Shown one piece after another: positions 45,183-53,969 of a DNA stretch of 64,000 bases. The stretch spans positions 1-64,000 of the forward strand of contig JBEKVI010000012.1 of the NCBI GenBank assembly GCA_049514215.1, written 5' to 3'. The notes under the pieces were generated by a model that was not told where the DNA came from, did no database searches, and saw only the letters and a list, made by a program, of their open reading frames with translations. The DNA is from BOG-994 sp049514215. GTDB lineage: Bacteria > Pseudomonadota > Gammaproteobacteria > Burkholderiales > Burkholderiaceae_D. Made by a program: the position numbers and the translations under genes. Within the stretch, counting starts at the first letter, position 1. Each line of letters begins with the position of its first letter.

Positions 45183-45572
45183 CTAGGAGCCGCTCGTCAC
45201 GGGCTCGGTGGGCTCGGGTCGATCGAGCAATTCCACGATGGCCATGGGCGCATTGTCTCCGACGCGAAACCCGAACTTCAGGATGCGCAAATACCCGCCG
45301 TTGCGCGTCTTGTAACGCGGTCCGAGTTCATCGAAGAGCTTCACCACGATCTCGCGATCGCGCAGGCGACTAAACGCGGTGCGCTTGTTGGCCAGACTCG
45401 GATCCTTGCCCAAGGTGATGATGGGCTCTGCGACGCGGCGCAGTTCCTTGGCCTTGGGCAGAGTGGTCTTGATGACTTCGTGCTTGAGCAAGGAAATCGT
45501 CATATTGCGCAGCATCGCTAAGCGATGGGAGCTGGTGCGGTTGAGCTTGCGAAGTCCGTGGCGATGACGCAT
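45183..45572 (-). CDS. rplQ: 50S ribosomal protein L17
   Basis: A 129-residue large-subunit protein near the exit tunnel. The N-terminus MRHRHGLRKLNRTSSHRLAM is diagnostic. It is the last gene of the alpha cluster, 94 bp after rpoA. Its C-terminal end (VELLDRPEPTEPVTSGS) is a short acidic, flexible extension. No clear intrinsic terminator follows in the 208 bp before dsbD, only a CTGGC/GCCAG hairpin without T residues. Confidence 0.97.
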   Translation of the reverse strand: MRHRHGLRKLNRTSSHRLAMLRNMTISLLKHEVIKTTLPKAKELRRVAEPIITLGKDPSLANKRTAFSRLRDREIVVKLFDELGPRYKTRNGGYLRILKFGFRVGDNAPMAIVELLDRPEPTEPVTSGS

Positions 45573-45615
45573 AACATTTTCCTTTTGGATTCTTAAGACC
45601 GACTTCTTCTATCAT

Positions 45616-45641
45616 CGGCCCGCCATCGTTCTGACGGGCCG
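45616..45641. other. Intercistronic hairpin between rpoA and rplQ
   Basis: CGGCCCG (45616-45622) and CGGGCCG (45635-45641) form a 7-bp GC-rich stem with a 12-nt loop in the 94-bp spacer. There is no T-run, so it is more likely an RNA-processing or stability element than a terminator. Confidence 0.4.
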
Positions 45642-45666
45642 ACGCGGTTCGGTTTTATTTCGGCGG

Positions 45667-46650
45667 TTAAACCTTCTCGAGCCCCAGCGGGGGCCAGTTT
45701 TCCAGCTTCATTCCCAAGGTAAGCCCGCGCGAAGCGAGCACTTCCTTGATTTCATTGAGCGACTTGCGTCCCAGATTGGGGGTCTTGAGCAGCTCGTTTT
45801 CCGTGCGCTGAATCAGATCGCCAATGTAGTAGATGTTTTCGGCCTTTAAGCAATTGGCCGAGCGCACCGTCAGTTCCAGATCGTCGACCGGACGCAGCAA
45901 AATGGGGTCGACCTGAGGAGAACGCGAGGGCGCCTCGGCGGTCGCCTCGGTCCCCTCGAGCGATGCGAATACGGATAGCTGATCAACCAGGATACGCGCC
46001 GATTGACGGATCGCCTCCTCCGGCGAAATCACGCCATTGGTCTCGATGCTCATGACCAGTTTGTCGAGGTCCGTCCGTTGTTCGACCCGCGCCGATTCCA
46101 CCGTGTAGCTGACGCGGCGGACCGGGCTATACGAAGCGTCGAGCACGATGCGTCCGATGGCCTTGCTGTGGTCCTCGGCAAAACCACGGACATTGCCAGG
46201 AACGTAGCCGCGGCCTTTTTCGACCTTGATCTGCATATCCAGCTTGCCACCGGCCGAAAGGTTGGCGATCACGTGATCGGGATTGATGATCTCGACCTCA
46301 TGGGAGAGCTCGATATCCGCCGCCGTGACCGGTCCTTCGCCTTCCTTGCGCAAAACGACAACCACGTCGTCCCGGTTGTGCAGCTTAAAGACCACACCCT
46401 TCAAATTCAGGAGGATGTCCACGACGTCTTCCTGCACGCCATCAATGGTCGAATACTCGTGCACGACGCCCGAGATCGAGACCTCGGTCGCGGCGAAACC
46501 ATTCATCGACGATAGAAGAATGCGTCTTAGCGCATTGCCCAGCGTGTGGCCATAGCCGCGCTCAAAGGGCTCCATCGTCACTTTCGCCGTATGGGGGCCA
46601 ATGGCCTCGACTTCAATCTGGCGCGGCTTTAAAAAGGGATTACTTGCCAT
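45667..46650 (-). CDS. rpoA: RNA polymerase alpha subunit
   Basis: A 327-residue subunit. The N-terminal domain (RGYGHTLGNALRRILLSSMNG) drives dimerisation and assembly; the C-terminal domain (LELTVRSANCLKAENI, then LKTPNLGRKSLNEIKEVL) contacts UP elements and activators. The ATG at 46650 (MASNPFLKPRQIEVE) follows GAGGAAA. It lies 131 bp after rpsD, within the alpha cluster. Confidence 0.98.
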   Translation of the reverse strand: MASNPFLKPRQIEVEAIGPHTAKVTMEPFERGYGHTLGNALRRILLSSMNGFAATEVSISGVVHEYSTIDGVQEDVVDILLNLKGVVFKLHNRDDVVVVLRKEGEGPVTAADIELSHEVEIINPDHVIANLSAGGKLDMQIKVEKGRGYVPGNVRGFAEDHSKAIGRIVLDASYSPVRRVSYTVESARVEQRTDLDKLVMSIETNGVISPEEAIRQSARILVDQLSVFASLEGTEATAEAPSRSPQVDPILLRPVDDLELTVRSANCLKAENIYYIGDLIQRTENELLKTPNLGRKSLNEIKEVLASRGLTLGMKLENWPPLGLEKV

Positions 46651-46781
46651 AACTTTCCTCTCACAATACCCTCGGCCCGTTACGCCGATAAGGCTGCTGG
46701 GCCGCCACAAAGAAGGGCGCTGCGACGACGGCCAGGTCGCGGCGCTCGAAGGACGGGGTCTTTACCCCGGCCACGTCTGAA

Positions 46782-47405
46782 CTAGCGGGAATACAATTCG
46801 ACGATCAGGCTCTCGTTCACGTCGGCGGCGATCTCGTTGCGTTCGGGCAGCTGCTTGAAGATCCCTTCCATCTTGGTCGAATCGACCGACACCCACGCAG
46901 CCCCTCCGCCCTGCTCGGCAAGCGAAAGTGCCTCCAGGATGCGCGTTTGCTTTTTGGCCTTATCGCGAATGGCGACGACATCACCCTTTTTCACCTGCAG
47001 GGATGGAATGTTGGCGACTTCTCCGTTGAGCACGATCGCTTTGTGACTGACGAGCTGGCGCGCCTCGGCGCGGGTGGAACCGAAGCCCATGCGGTAGACC
47101 ACATTGTCTAGGCGCGACTCCAGCAGATGGAGCAGGTTCTCGCCGGTATTGCCCTTGCGCCGATCGGCTTCTTCGAAATAGCGCCGGAATTGCCGCTCGA
47201 GGATGCCGTACATGCGCTTGACCTTCTGCTTTTCGCGCAGCTGATTGCCAAAGTCGGACGTGCGGGCACCCGACGTGCGGCCGTGCTGACCGGGCTTGCT
47301 GTCGAGTTTGCATTTCGAATCCAGAGAACGGCGAGCGCTCTTCAGAAACAGATCGGTCCCTTCTCTACGGGACAACTTGCATTTGGGTCCAATGTAACGA
47401 GCCAC
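46782..47405 (-). CDS. rpsD: 30S ribosomal protein S4
   Basis: A 207-residue primary 16S rRNA-binding protein. It begins (GTG) ARYIGPKCKLSRREGTDLFL; the GTG at 47405 has GGAAG upstream. The S4 RNA-binding module is RLDNVVYRMGFGSTRAEARQLVSHKAIVLNG. In E. coli S4 represses the alpha operon. A 155-bp gap separates it from rpsK, larger than elsewhere in the cluster. Confidence 0.98.
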   Translation of the reverse strand: MARYIGPKCKLSRREGTDLFLKSARRSLDSKCKLDSKPGQHGRTSGARTSDFGNQLREKQKVKRMYGILERQFRRYFEEADRRKGNTGENLLHLLESRLDNVVYRMGFGSTRAEARQLVSHKAIVLNGEVANIPSLQVKKGDVVAIRDKAKKQTRILEALSLAEQGGGAAWVSVDSTKMEGIFKQLPERNEIAADVNESLIVELYSR

Positions 47406-47560
47406 GTTTTCTTCCTTTAAACAATACGCCAGCCTCAAAGCGACTGGTCGGTTAGCCTGCACTTCGGTACCCAGTCCTAAGACAATGGGCGGCAGGCGGT
47501 GGTCTTCAAAGCGCGAGTTGCGCCTCTGGCCGGTCTCGACATCCCCGGCCCTTGCCAAAA

Positions 47561-47968
47561 CTACATGCGCCGCCGTTTGGGCGGGCGGCAACCGTTGTGC
47601 GGAACCGGAGTCACGTCCGTGATGCTGATGATCTTGATGCCCAGCGCATTTAAAGCGCGCACCGAGGATTCGCGTCCCGGGCCCGGTCCCTTGATCTGGA
47701 CTTCGACGTTTTTGATCCCGCATTCGATGGCGGCCCGTCCGGCCGCCTCAGCTGCGACCTGCGCCGCAAACGGTGTCGACTTGCGCGAACCCTTGAACCC
47801 CGCGCCGCCGGAACTCGCCCAGGACAGGGCATTGCCCTGACGGTCGGTGATGGTGATGATCGTGTTGTTAAACGACGCATGAATGTGCGCAATGCCATCC
47901 GAGACATTCTTCTTGACCTTCTTGCGCACGCGCTGGGCGGCGGTATTACTGGTAGGTGCTTTTGCCAT
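47561..47968 (-). CDS. rpsK: 30S ribosomal protein S11
   Basis: A 135-residue platform protein of the small subunit. The core IAHIHASFNNTIITITDRQGN and the C-terminal ITDVTPVPHNGCRPPKRRRM are highly conserved. It starts 35 bp after rpsM. Confidence 0.98.
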   Translation of the reverse strand: MAKAPTSNTAAQRVRKKVKKNVSDGIAHIHASFNNTIITITDRQGNALSWASSGGAGFKGSRKSTPFAAQVAAEAAGRAAIECGIKNVEVQIKGPGPGRESSVRALNALGIKIISITDVTPVPHNGCRPPKRRRM

Positions 47969-48003
47969 TCCGTTTCCTTATAGGCGCTTCTGTTGCCGAC
48001 GCA

Positions 48004-48369
48004 TTACTTCTTAAGCGATGCCGCAGACTTCTTCGGCCCCTTGCGCGTGCGGGCATTGGTGCGTGTGCGTTGACCGCGCACCGGCAGGCCGCGACGATGC
48101 CGCAGGCCGCGATAGCATCCCAAGTCCATCAAGCGCTTGATGTTCATCGAGACTTCGCGGCGCAGATCGCCCTCGGTGACGAACTTGCTCACTTCGTCCC
48201 GAAGTCGTTCCATTTCCGCATCGTCCAGGTCCTTGACCTTTTTGGACAAAGGAACCTTGGCCGCCGCGCAGATCTTGCGGGCGCGCGGGCGACCAATGCC
48301 AAAGATCGCCGTCAAACCGATCTCGGCGTGCTGATGATTCGGGATGTTGATCCCTGCGATACGTGCCAT
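48004..48369 (-). CDS. rpsM: 30S ribosomal protein S13
   Basis: A 121-residue head protein that contacts P-site tRNA and 5S-side bridges. It starts MARIAGINIPNHQHAEIGLTAIFGIG and has the conserved GLRHRRGLPVRGQRTRTNARTRKG. It is first of the alpha cluster here, 37 bp after rpmJ. Confidence 0.98.
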   Translation of the reverse strand: MARIAGINIPNHQHAEIGLTAIFGIGRPRARKICAAAKVPLSKKVKDLDDAEMERLRDEVSKFVTEGDLRREVSMNIKRLMDLGCYRGLRHRRGLPVRGQRTRTNARTRKGPKKSAASLKK

Positions 48370-48406
48370 GCTCGTCCCTTGATATCAAATAGTCGTGGCG
48401 CAGCGA

Positions 48407-48520
48407 TCAGCCTTGGCGCTGCTTGTGGCGTGGATCCGTGCAAATCACGCGCACCACGCCTTTACGCTTGATGATCTTGCAGTGGCGGCAAAGCCGCTTG
48501 ACCGATGCCAATACTTTCAT
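48407..48520 (-). CDS. rpmJ: 50S ribosomal protein L36
   Basis: A 37-residue protein encoded on the minus strand: MKVLASVKRLCRHCKII, continuing to a C-terminal HKQRQG. Three cysteines and one histidine (CRHC...C...H) form the zinc site of the C+ type. It lies between infA and rpsM, its usual place, with a 67-bp gap after infA. Confidence 0.96.
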   Translation of the reverse strand: MKVLASVKRLCRHCKIIKRKGVVRVICTDPRHKQRQG

Positions 48521-48587
48521 GATGACCTCTACTTACCGTATGAACTTCCGAGCGACCGTGTAATCCGAATTGCGTCCAATGCGACAC

Positions 48588-48806
48588 CTACTTCGCGCGA
48601 AACACGATGCGGGCCCGACTTAGATCGTACGGTGTCAATTCCACCGTCACCTTGTCGCCCGGAAGAATGCGGATGTAGTTCATCCGCATCTTTCCCGAGA
48701 TGTGGCCCAACACGACATGCCCGTTTTCCAGCTTGACGCGGAACGTCGCGTTGGGGAGATTTTCGAGGATCTCCCCTTGCATCTGAATTGCGTCGTCTTT
48801 CGCCAT
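48588..48806 (-). CDS. infA: Translation initiation factor IF-1
   Basis: A 72-residue OB-fold protein that occupies the A site during initiation. It starts MAKDDAIQMQGEILENLPNATFRV and contains KMRMNYIRILPGDKV. It lies 18 bp after secY. Some betaproteobacteria have two infA copies; only one is in the window. Confidence 0.97.
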   Translation of the reverse strand: MAKDDAIQMQGEILENLPNATFRVKLENGHVVLGHISGKMRMNYIRILPGDKVTVELTPYDLSRARIVFRAK

Positions 48807-48824
48807 GCGATCCTTTGTTCGAGC

Positions 48825-50159
48825 CTAGCGGACCGGGAAACTACCCTGTCCACCCTTGAAATTCGCCTTCTTGAGCAGCGCCTCGTACTGATGCGTCATG
48901 ATGTAAGCCTGCACCTGGGACATGAAATCCATGGTGACCACCACGATGATCAGAAGCGACGTGCCTCCAAAGTAGAAGGGCACGTTATACGAGAGCACCA
49001 AAAACTCCGGCAACAGGCAAACCGACGTGATGTACAAGGCCCCCGCGAGCGTAAGCCGCATGAGGATCTTGTCGATGTAGCGGGCGGTCTGCTCTCCAGG
49101 CCGGATTCCAGGTACAAAGGCACCACTTTTCTTCAGGTTGTCTGCCGTCTCTTTACTGTTGAAAACCAAAGCCGTGTAGAAGAAACAGAAAAAGATAATC
49201 GCCGAGGCATATAGCAGCACATAAATCGGCTGCCCGGGCGACAGCGCGGCAGCCACATCCTTTAACCAACGCATCGACGGCCCGGCGCTAAACCAACTTG
49301 TAATCGTCGCGGGAAACAGAATGATCGACGGCGCAAAAATCGGCGGAATGACCCCGGACATGTTCAGTTTCAGGGGTAGGTGCGAACTCTGCGCTCCATA
49401 GATCTTGTTGCCCACCTGGCGCTTGGCGTAGTTCACGAGGATCTTGCGCTGCCCCCGCTCGACAAACACCACAAAGCCGGTGACCAGGACCGCAATGATC
49501 GCGATGATGATCGCCGAAGGCGCGCTCATCCCGCCGGTACTGACCAGTTCCCCTAGATTGGCAATCGCGCGCGGCAACCCTGAGGCAATCCCCGCAAAAA
49601 TGATGATCGAGATGCCATTGCCCAGCCCGCGCTCGGTGATCTGCTCGCCAAGCCACATCAAAAACATCGTCCCGGTCATGAGACACAGCACGGTGGTGAT
49701 GCGAAACCCGAAACCGGGATCCAGCACCAAGCCCGCCTGGGACTCGAGGGCCACGGCAATCCCCAGTGCCTGCGCCGTTCCCAAAACCAGGGTCCCGTAG
49801 CGGGTGTACTGGGTGATCTTGCGGCGCCCGGCCTCGCCTTCCTTCTTGATCGCCTCAAGTTGGGGCGAAACGACCGACATCAACTGCATGATTATCGAAG
49901 CCGAGATGTACGGCATGATCCCCAGAGCAAAAATGGTAAAGCGCGACAGTGCGCCGCCGGAGAACATGTTGAACATGCCCAAGATGCCGCCTTGCTGCGA
50001 GTTGAACAGACGCGTCAACTGGGTCGGATCGATACCGGGGACGGGAATGTGCGCGCCGATCCGATAGACGACCAAAGCGAGCAAAAGAAAGATCATACGG
50101 CGCTTCAGGTCGCCGTATTTTCCGCTCTTGCCAGGCAAATTATTGGGGCCAGTTGCCAC
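48825..50159 (-). CDS. secY: Protein translocase subunit SecY
   Basis: A 444-residue channel protein with ten membrane helices. Signatures are GIMPYISASIIMQLM in the plug/helix 2 region and FYTALVFNSKETADNLKKSGAFVPGIRPG in the C5 cytoplasmic loop that binds SecA and the ribosome. Start is GTG at 50159 with GAGAG upstream. It lies 33 bp after rplO. Confidence 0.97.
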   Translation of the reverse strand: MATGPNNLPGKSGKYGDLKRRMIFLLLALVVYRIGAHIPVPGIDPTQLTRLFNSQQGGILGMFNMFSGGALSRFTIFALGIMPYISASIIMQLMSVVSPQLEAIKKEGEAGRRKITQYTRYGTLVLGTAQALGIAVALESQAGLVLDPGFGFRITTVLCLMTGTMFLMWLGEQITERGLGNGISIIIFAGIASGLPRAIANLGELVSTGGMSAPSAIIIAIIAVLVTGFVVFVERGQRKILVNYAKRQVGNKIYGAQSSHLPLKLNMSGVIPPIFAPSIILFPATITSWFSAGPSMRWLKDVAAALSPGQPIYVLLYASAIIFFCFFYTALVFNSKETADNLKKSGAFVPGIRPGEQTARYIDKILMRLTLAGALYITSVCLLPEFLVLSYNVPFYFGGTSLLIIVVVTMDFMSQVQAYIMTHQYEALLKKANFKGGQGSFPVR

Positions 50160-50192
50160 GTTTAATCTCTCTTTGCGATGCGCTTTGGTTTC

Positions 50193-50627
50193 TTACTCTG
50201 CAAGACTGCCGCCGGCGGCCTCGATGGCGGCTTTCGCGCCCGCGGTCGCGGCCACGCCCTTTAGGGTGATCTTGCGCGTGAGGCTTCCCGAGAGCACGAC
50301 CTTGGCCGAGCGGTTCAGATCGGAAACCAGACCGGCCTGACGCAAGGCGAGCAAATCAATCTCTTCGACCGGCAGGCGCTCGAGATCCGACAAAAGCACC
50401 TGCGCGACGTGGTGCGCCGTGAGCGACTTGAAACCCCGCTTGGGCAGGCGCCGCTGCAAGGGCATTTGACCGCCCTCGAAGCCGACCTTGTGAAATCCAC
50501 CGGACCGCGATTTTTGTCCCTTGTGACCCCGCCCGGCGGTCTTGCCCAGGCCCGAGCCGATGCCGCGCCCGACGCGGCGCTTGGCGTGCTTGGCGCCCGA
50601 AGCGGGCTCGATGGTGTTCAATTTCAT
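50193..50627 (-). CDS. rplO: 50S ribosomal protein L15
   Basis: A 144-residue large-subunit assembly protein. The Gly-rich N-terminus (KRRVGRGIGSGLGKTAGRGHKGQKSR) and GFKSLTAHHVAQV region are standard. It lies 35 bp after rpmD. Confidence 0.97.
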   Translation of the reverse strand: MKLNTIEPASGAKHAKRRVGRGIGSGLGKTAGRGHKGQKSRSGGFHKVGFEGGQMPLQRRLPKRGFKSLTAHHVAQVLLSDLERLPVEEIDLLALRQAGLVSDLNRSAKVVLSGSLTRKITLKGVAATAGAKAAIEAAGGSLAE

Positions 50628-50662
50628 GATGTGCTCCGATGCAATTCCCCGCGCCCCAGGGC

Positions 50663-50860
50663 TTAGGAAACCTTGACCAGGTACGAAACCTTGTTAATCA
50701 TTCCCCGCACGGCCGGTGTGTCTTCCAGCACGCGGGAGCTGTTCAAGCGGCGCAGGCCAAGGCCGCGAATGGTCGCGCGGTGCGACTCGCGCGTGCCGTT
50801 GATGCTCTTGACGAGCGTGACCGTAAGGGTCTTGGACTGTTTTTCAGCTTTGGCGTTCAT
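50663..50860 (-). CDS. rpmD: 50S ribosomal protein L30
   Basis: A 65-residue protein with the L30 core LTVTLVKSINGTRESHRATIRGLGLRRLN and DTPAVRGMINKVSYLVKV. The N-terminal five residues are slightly longer than in E. coli. It starts 9 bp after rpsE. Confidence 0.96.
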   Translation of the reverse strand: MNAKAEKQSKTLTVTLVKSINGTRESHRATIRGLGLRRLNSSRVLEDTPAVRGMINKVSYLVKVS

Positions 50861-50869
50861 GTCCCACCT

Positions 50870-51391
50870 CTAACCCAGGATTTCTTCAACCGACTTGCCG
50901 CGCTTGGCCGCAATTTCGGCCGGGGTACTCATCTTCTTCAGGCCATCAAGCGTGGCGCGCACCATGTTGTAGGGATTGGTCGACCCGAGGCTCTTGGCGA
51001 CGACATTGGTCACCCCGAGAACCTCAAAAATGGCGCGCATCGGCCCACCGGCGATGACACCGGTACCATCTTTGGCCGGCGACATCAGAACCGTCGAGGC
51101 GCCCCACTTGCCCACCACCGGATGCTGGAGGGTGCCGCGCTTCAAGGACACCTTGATCATCTTGCGGCGCGCCTCTTCCATGGCCTTTTGCACGGCGACC
51201 GGAACTTCCCGTGCCTTGCCTTTGCCCATTCCGATGCGGCCGTCTCCGTCGCCCACGACCGTCAGCGCCGCGAAACCGAGAATGCGGCCGCCCTTGACGA
51301 CCTTCGTGACGCGGTTGACCGCGATCATCTTCTCGCGCATTCCGTCGTCGCGCTCTTCACCCATCGGGGTCTTTGCCTGAACCTTTGCCAT
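50870..51391 (-). CDS. rpsE: 30S ribosomal protein S5
   Basis: A 173-residue small-subunit protein near the mRNA entry site, linked to decoding accuracy. The S5 motif VVKGGRILGFAALTVVGDGDGRIGMGKGKAREVPVAVQKA is intact, and no known ram-type or spectinomycin-loop change is obvious. It starts 10 bp after rplR. Confidence 0.97.
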   Translation of the reverse strand: MAKVQAKTPMGEERDDGMREKMIAVNRVTKVVKGGRILGFAALTVVGDGDGRIGMGKGKAREVPVAVQKAMEEARRKMIKVSLKRGTLQHPVVGKWGASTVLMSPAKDGTGVIAGGPMRAIFEVLGVTNVVAKSLGSTNPYNMVRATLDGLKKMSTPAEIAAKRGKSVEEILG

Positions 51392-51401
51392 ATCGATTCC
51401 T

Positions 51402-51767
51402 TTAGAACTTCAGTCCGGCTTCACGCGCGGCTTCGGCCAGCGCCTTGACGCGGCCGTGATAACGAAACCCCGAGCGGTCAAACGCCACGGTTTCAATGCC
51501 AGCTCCTTTGGCCTTCTCGGCCACGCGCTTGCCCACCAGCGCCGCGGCGCTCGCGTTTCCGCCCTTGCCGGACTGGCCCGAGAGCTCCTTCTTGATGTCG
51601 GCTTCGAGGGTCGATGCCGATACCAGAACGCGCGCGCCATCCTCGGAAATGATGCTGGCGTAGATATGCAGATTGGTGCGATGCACGGCAAGACGATGGA
51701 TCCCCAGTTCGGCGATTTTGGCCCGGGTCTGGCGAGCGCGACGCAGACGCGATTGTTTCTTGTCCAT
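51402..51767 (-). CDS. rplR: 50S ribosomal protein L18
   Basis: A 121-residue 5S rRNA-binding protein. It has LAVHRTNLHIYASIISEDGARVLVSAST and the C-terminal FDRSGFRYHGRVKALAEAAREAGLKF. It lies 24 bp after rplF. Confidence 0.97.
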   Translation of the reverse strand: MDKKQSRLRRARQTRAKIAELGIHRLAVHRTNLHIYASIISEDGARVLVSASTLEADIKKELSGQSGKGGNASAAALVGKRVAEKAKGAGIETVAFDRSGFRYHGRVKALAEAAREAGLKF

Positions 51768-51791
51768 AACTCGATCTCTTTCCCGAATGGG

Positions 51792-52325
51792 TTACTTCTT
51801 CTTGGTTTCTTTGATCAGCACGACTTCGTCGACATAGCGCACGCCCTTGCCCTTATAGGGTTCTGGCTTGCGATACGCGCGTACTTCGGCTGCGGTCTGG
51901 CCGACACGCTGGCGATCCACGCCCTTGATCACGATTTCCGTCTGTGTCGGGGTCTCGCACTTCACCCCGGCGGGCATCTGATGCACGACGGGATGCGAGT
52001 AGCCCACCGACAGACTGAGCTTGTCGCCTTGCGCTTGGGCGCGATAGCCCACACCGACCAACGCCAGGCGCTTCTCAAATCCCTTGGTTACGCCATTGAC
52101 CATGTTCGCCACCAGGGCGCGCATCGTACCCGACATCGCATTGGCCTCGCGACTGTCATTGGCCGCCTCAAAGACGATCTGGCCATTTTTCTGGCTCACC
52201 TTGACTGCATGATGCTGGCTCTGCTTTAGCGATCCCAGCGGTCCCTTGACCGAAATGAAATCGTCGGCGAGCGAGACTTCAGCACCCTTTGGAACCTCGA
52301 TCGGATTCTTACCAACACGAGACAT
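51792..52325 (-). CDS. rplF: 50S ribosomal protein L6
   Basis: A 177-residue protein with two similar L6 domains that binds near the factor site. It starts MSRVGKNPIEVPKGAEV and ends with KPEPYKGKGVRYVDEVVLIKETKKK. It lies 9 bp after rpsH. Confidence 0.97.
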   Translation of the reverse strand: MSRVGKNPIEVPKGAEVSLADDFISVKGPLGSLKQSQHHAVKVSQKNGQIVFEAANDSREANAMSGTMRALVANMVNGVTKGFEKRLALVGVGYRAQAQGDKLSLSVGYSHPVVHQMPAGVKCETPTQTEIVIKGVDRQRVGQTAAEVRAYRKPEPYKGKGVRYVDEVVLIKETKKK

Positions 52326-52334
52326 GTTCGACTC

Positions 52335-52730
52335 CTATGCCACGTAGCAAATGACTTCGCCGCCCACGCCGGTTGCGCGTGCCTTGCGGTCGGTCATGAC
52401 CCCTTGCGAGGTCGACACGATCGCCACACCCAGCCCGTTGAGCACCTGGGGAATGGCGTCGTGACCCTTGTAGATGCGCAGGCCCGGTCGTGAGACGCGC
52501 TCGAGCCGCTCGATGACCGGCCGGCCGGCGTAATATTTCAGGGCGACCGTCAAGACCGCCTTGCCGGAATCGTCGGCCACCGCAAAGTCCTCGATGTAGC
52601 CTTCATCCTTCAATACTTTCGCAATCGCCACCTTCACCTTGGAAGAGGGCATCGCAACCGAGGTCTTTTCGACGCCCTGCGCGTTACGAATGCGCGTCAG
52701 CATGTCGGCGATCGGATCACTCATACTCAT
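52335..52730 (-). CDS. rpsH: 30S ribosomal protein S8
   Basis: A 131-residue primary rRNA-binding protein and, in E. coli, repressor of the spc operon. It starts MSMSDPIADMLTRIRNAQ, with the C-terminal SRPGLRIYKGHDAIPQVLNGLGVAIVSTSQGVMTD. An ATG two codons in is an alternative start. It lies 24 bp after rpsN. Confidence 0.97.
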   Translation of the reverse strand: MSMSDPIADMLTRIRNAQGVEKTSVAMPSSKVKVAIAKVLKDEGYIEDFAVADDSGKAVLTVALKYYAGRPVIERLERVSRPGLRIYKGHDAIPQVLNGLGVAIVSTSQGVMTDRKARATGVGGEVICYVA

Positions 52731-52754
52731 TGCTATTTCTCCTGATTCACCTGA

Positions 52755-53060
52755 TTACCAGCTGGCCTTGGTGAGCCCTGGGATTTCACCGCGCATCGCA
52801 GCTTCGCGGACCTTGGTGCGGCCCAAGCCGAATTTGCGGTAGGTGCCGCGCGGACGCCCTGTGATGGCGCAGCGATTGCGTTGTCGGGTGGGACTGGCGT
52901 TGCGGGGCAGCTGCTGCAGCTTCAGACGGGCCTCGTAGCGGTCCTCTTCGGACTTGCTCTGATCTTCGATCAGGGCCTTCAATTCCACGCGCTTGGTCGC
53001 GTATTTCTTGACCAGCATGGCCCGCTTTTTCTCACGGTTAATCAGCGACAGTTTAGCCAC
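52755..53060 (-). CDS. rpsN: 30S ribosomal protein S14 (zinc-free form)
   Basis: A 101-residue long-form S14 without the CxxC pairs of the zinc type (one Cys, in NRCAITGRPRG). Start is GTG at 53060, giving MAKLSLINREKKR, with GAGG at 5-nt spacing. It lies 7 bp after rplE. Confidence 0.96.
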   Translation of the reverse strand: MAKLSLINREKKRAMLVKKYATKRVELKALIEDQSKSEEDRYEARLKLQQLPRNASPTRQRNRCAITGRPRGTYRKFGLGRTKVREAAMRGEIPGLTKASW

Positions 53061-53067
53061 AGCAACC

Positions 53068-53607
53068 TCAATTCTTGAACGGAAACTTGAACGCAACGAG
53101 AAGCGCCTTACACTCCTCGTCATTTTTCGCCGTCGTGGTGATGCTGATGTTCAGCCCACGCAGCGCATCGATCTTGTCGTACTCAATCTCGGGAAAAATG
53201 ATCTGTTCCCGCACACCCACGTTGTAATTCCCGCGACCGTCAAAGGCCCGTCCGGAAATCCCCCGGAAGTCGCGCACGCGCGGCAGGGCGACTGTCACGA
53301 AGCGATCCAGGAACTCGTACATGCGCGCGCCGCGCAGGGTCACCATGCAACCGATCGGATAGCCTTGGCGGATCTTGAAGCCCGCAATGGCTTTCTTGGC
53401 TTTGGTCACCACCGGCTTTTGGCCGGCGATCTTGGTGAGATCGCCCACGGCGTGCTCGATCACCTTCTTGTCGGCCACCGCCTCAGACAAGCCCATGTTG
53501 AGCGTGATCTTCGTGATACGGGGCACTTCCATCACCGACTTGTAGCCGAACTTCTTGGTCAAATCGGGAACGATCTTTTCTTTATAGAGTTGCTGCAGTC
53601 GCGCCAT
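53068..53607 (-). CDS. rplE: 50S ribosomal protein L5
   Basis: A 179-residue protein that binds 5S rRNA and contacts P-site tRNA. It starts MARLQQLYKEKIVPDLTKKFGYKSVMEVPRITKI and has QKPVVTKAKKAIAGFKIRQGYPIGCMVTLRG. It lies 31 bp after rplX. Confidence 0.97.
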   Translation of the reverse strand: MARLQQLYKEKIVPDLTKKFGYKSVMEVPRITKITLNMGLSEAVADKKVIEHAVGDLTKIAGQKPVVTKAKKAIAGFKIRQGYPIGCMVTLRGARMYEFLDRFVTVALPRVRDFRGISGRAFDGRGNYNVGVREQIIFPEIEYDKIDALRGLNISITTTAKNDEECKALLVAFKFPFKN

Positions 53608-53638
53608 GATCCCTTCCTCTGTGCTTTAGCCCCAGCGC

Positions 53639-53962
53639 TTACGCCTTGGTCGAAACCAATTCGCCGCTGGACTTGAAGACTCTTACCTTGGTGCCATCTT
53701 TTTGGGTCTTGAATCCCGCCCGATCGGCTTTGCCACTCGCGGCGTTGTAGAGCGCAAGGTTGGACGCCTGGATGGGCATGGTCTTCTCGACGATGCCACC
53801 GGTGATGTTTTTCATCGGGTTCGGCTTGGCGTGCTTTTTGGCGACGTTGATCCCTTCTACGAGCACATGATCGCCATCGATGCGTTCGAGCACGGTGCCG
53901 CGCTTGCCTTTGTCTTTGCCGGCAATGACGATGACCTCATCGCCTTTTCGAATCTTGTTCAT
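53639..53962 (-). CDS. rplX: 50S ribosomal protein L24
   Basis: A 107-residue assembly initiator with a KOW motif (KGDEVIVIAGKDKGKRGTVLERIDGDHVLVEGIN). It lies 7 bp after rplN. Confidence 0.97.
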   Translation of the reverse strand: MNKIRKGDEVIVIAGKDKGKRGTVLERIDGDHVLVEGINVAKKHAKPNPMKNITGGIVEKTMPIQASNLALYNAASGKADRAGFKTQKDGTKVRVFKSSGELVSTKA

Positions 53963-53969
53963 GGTGACC

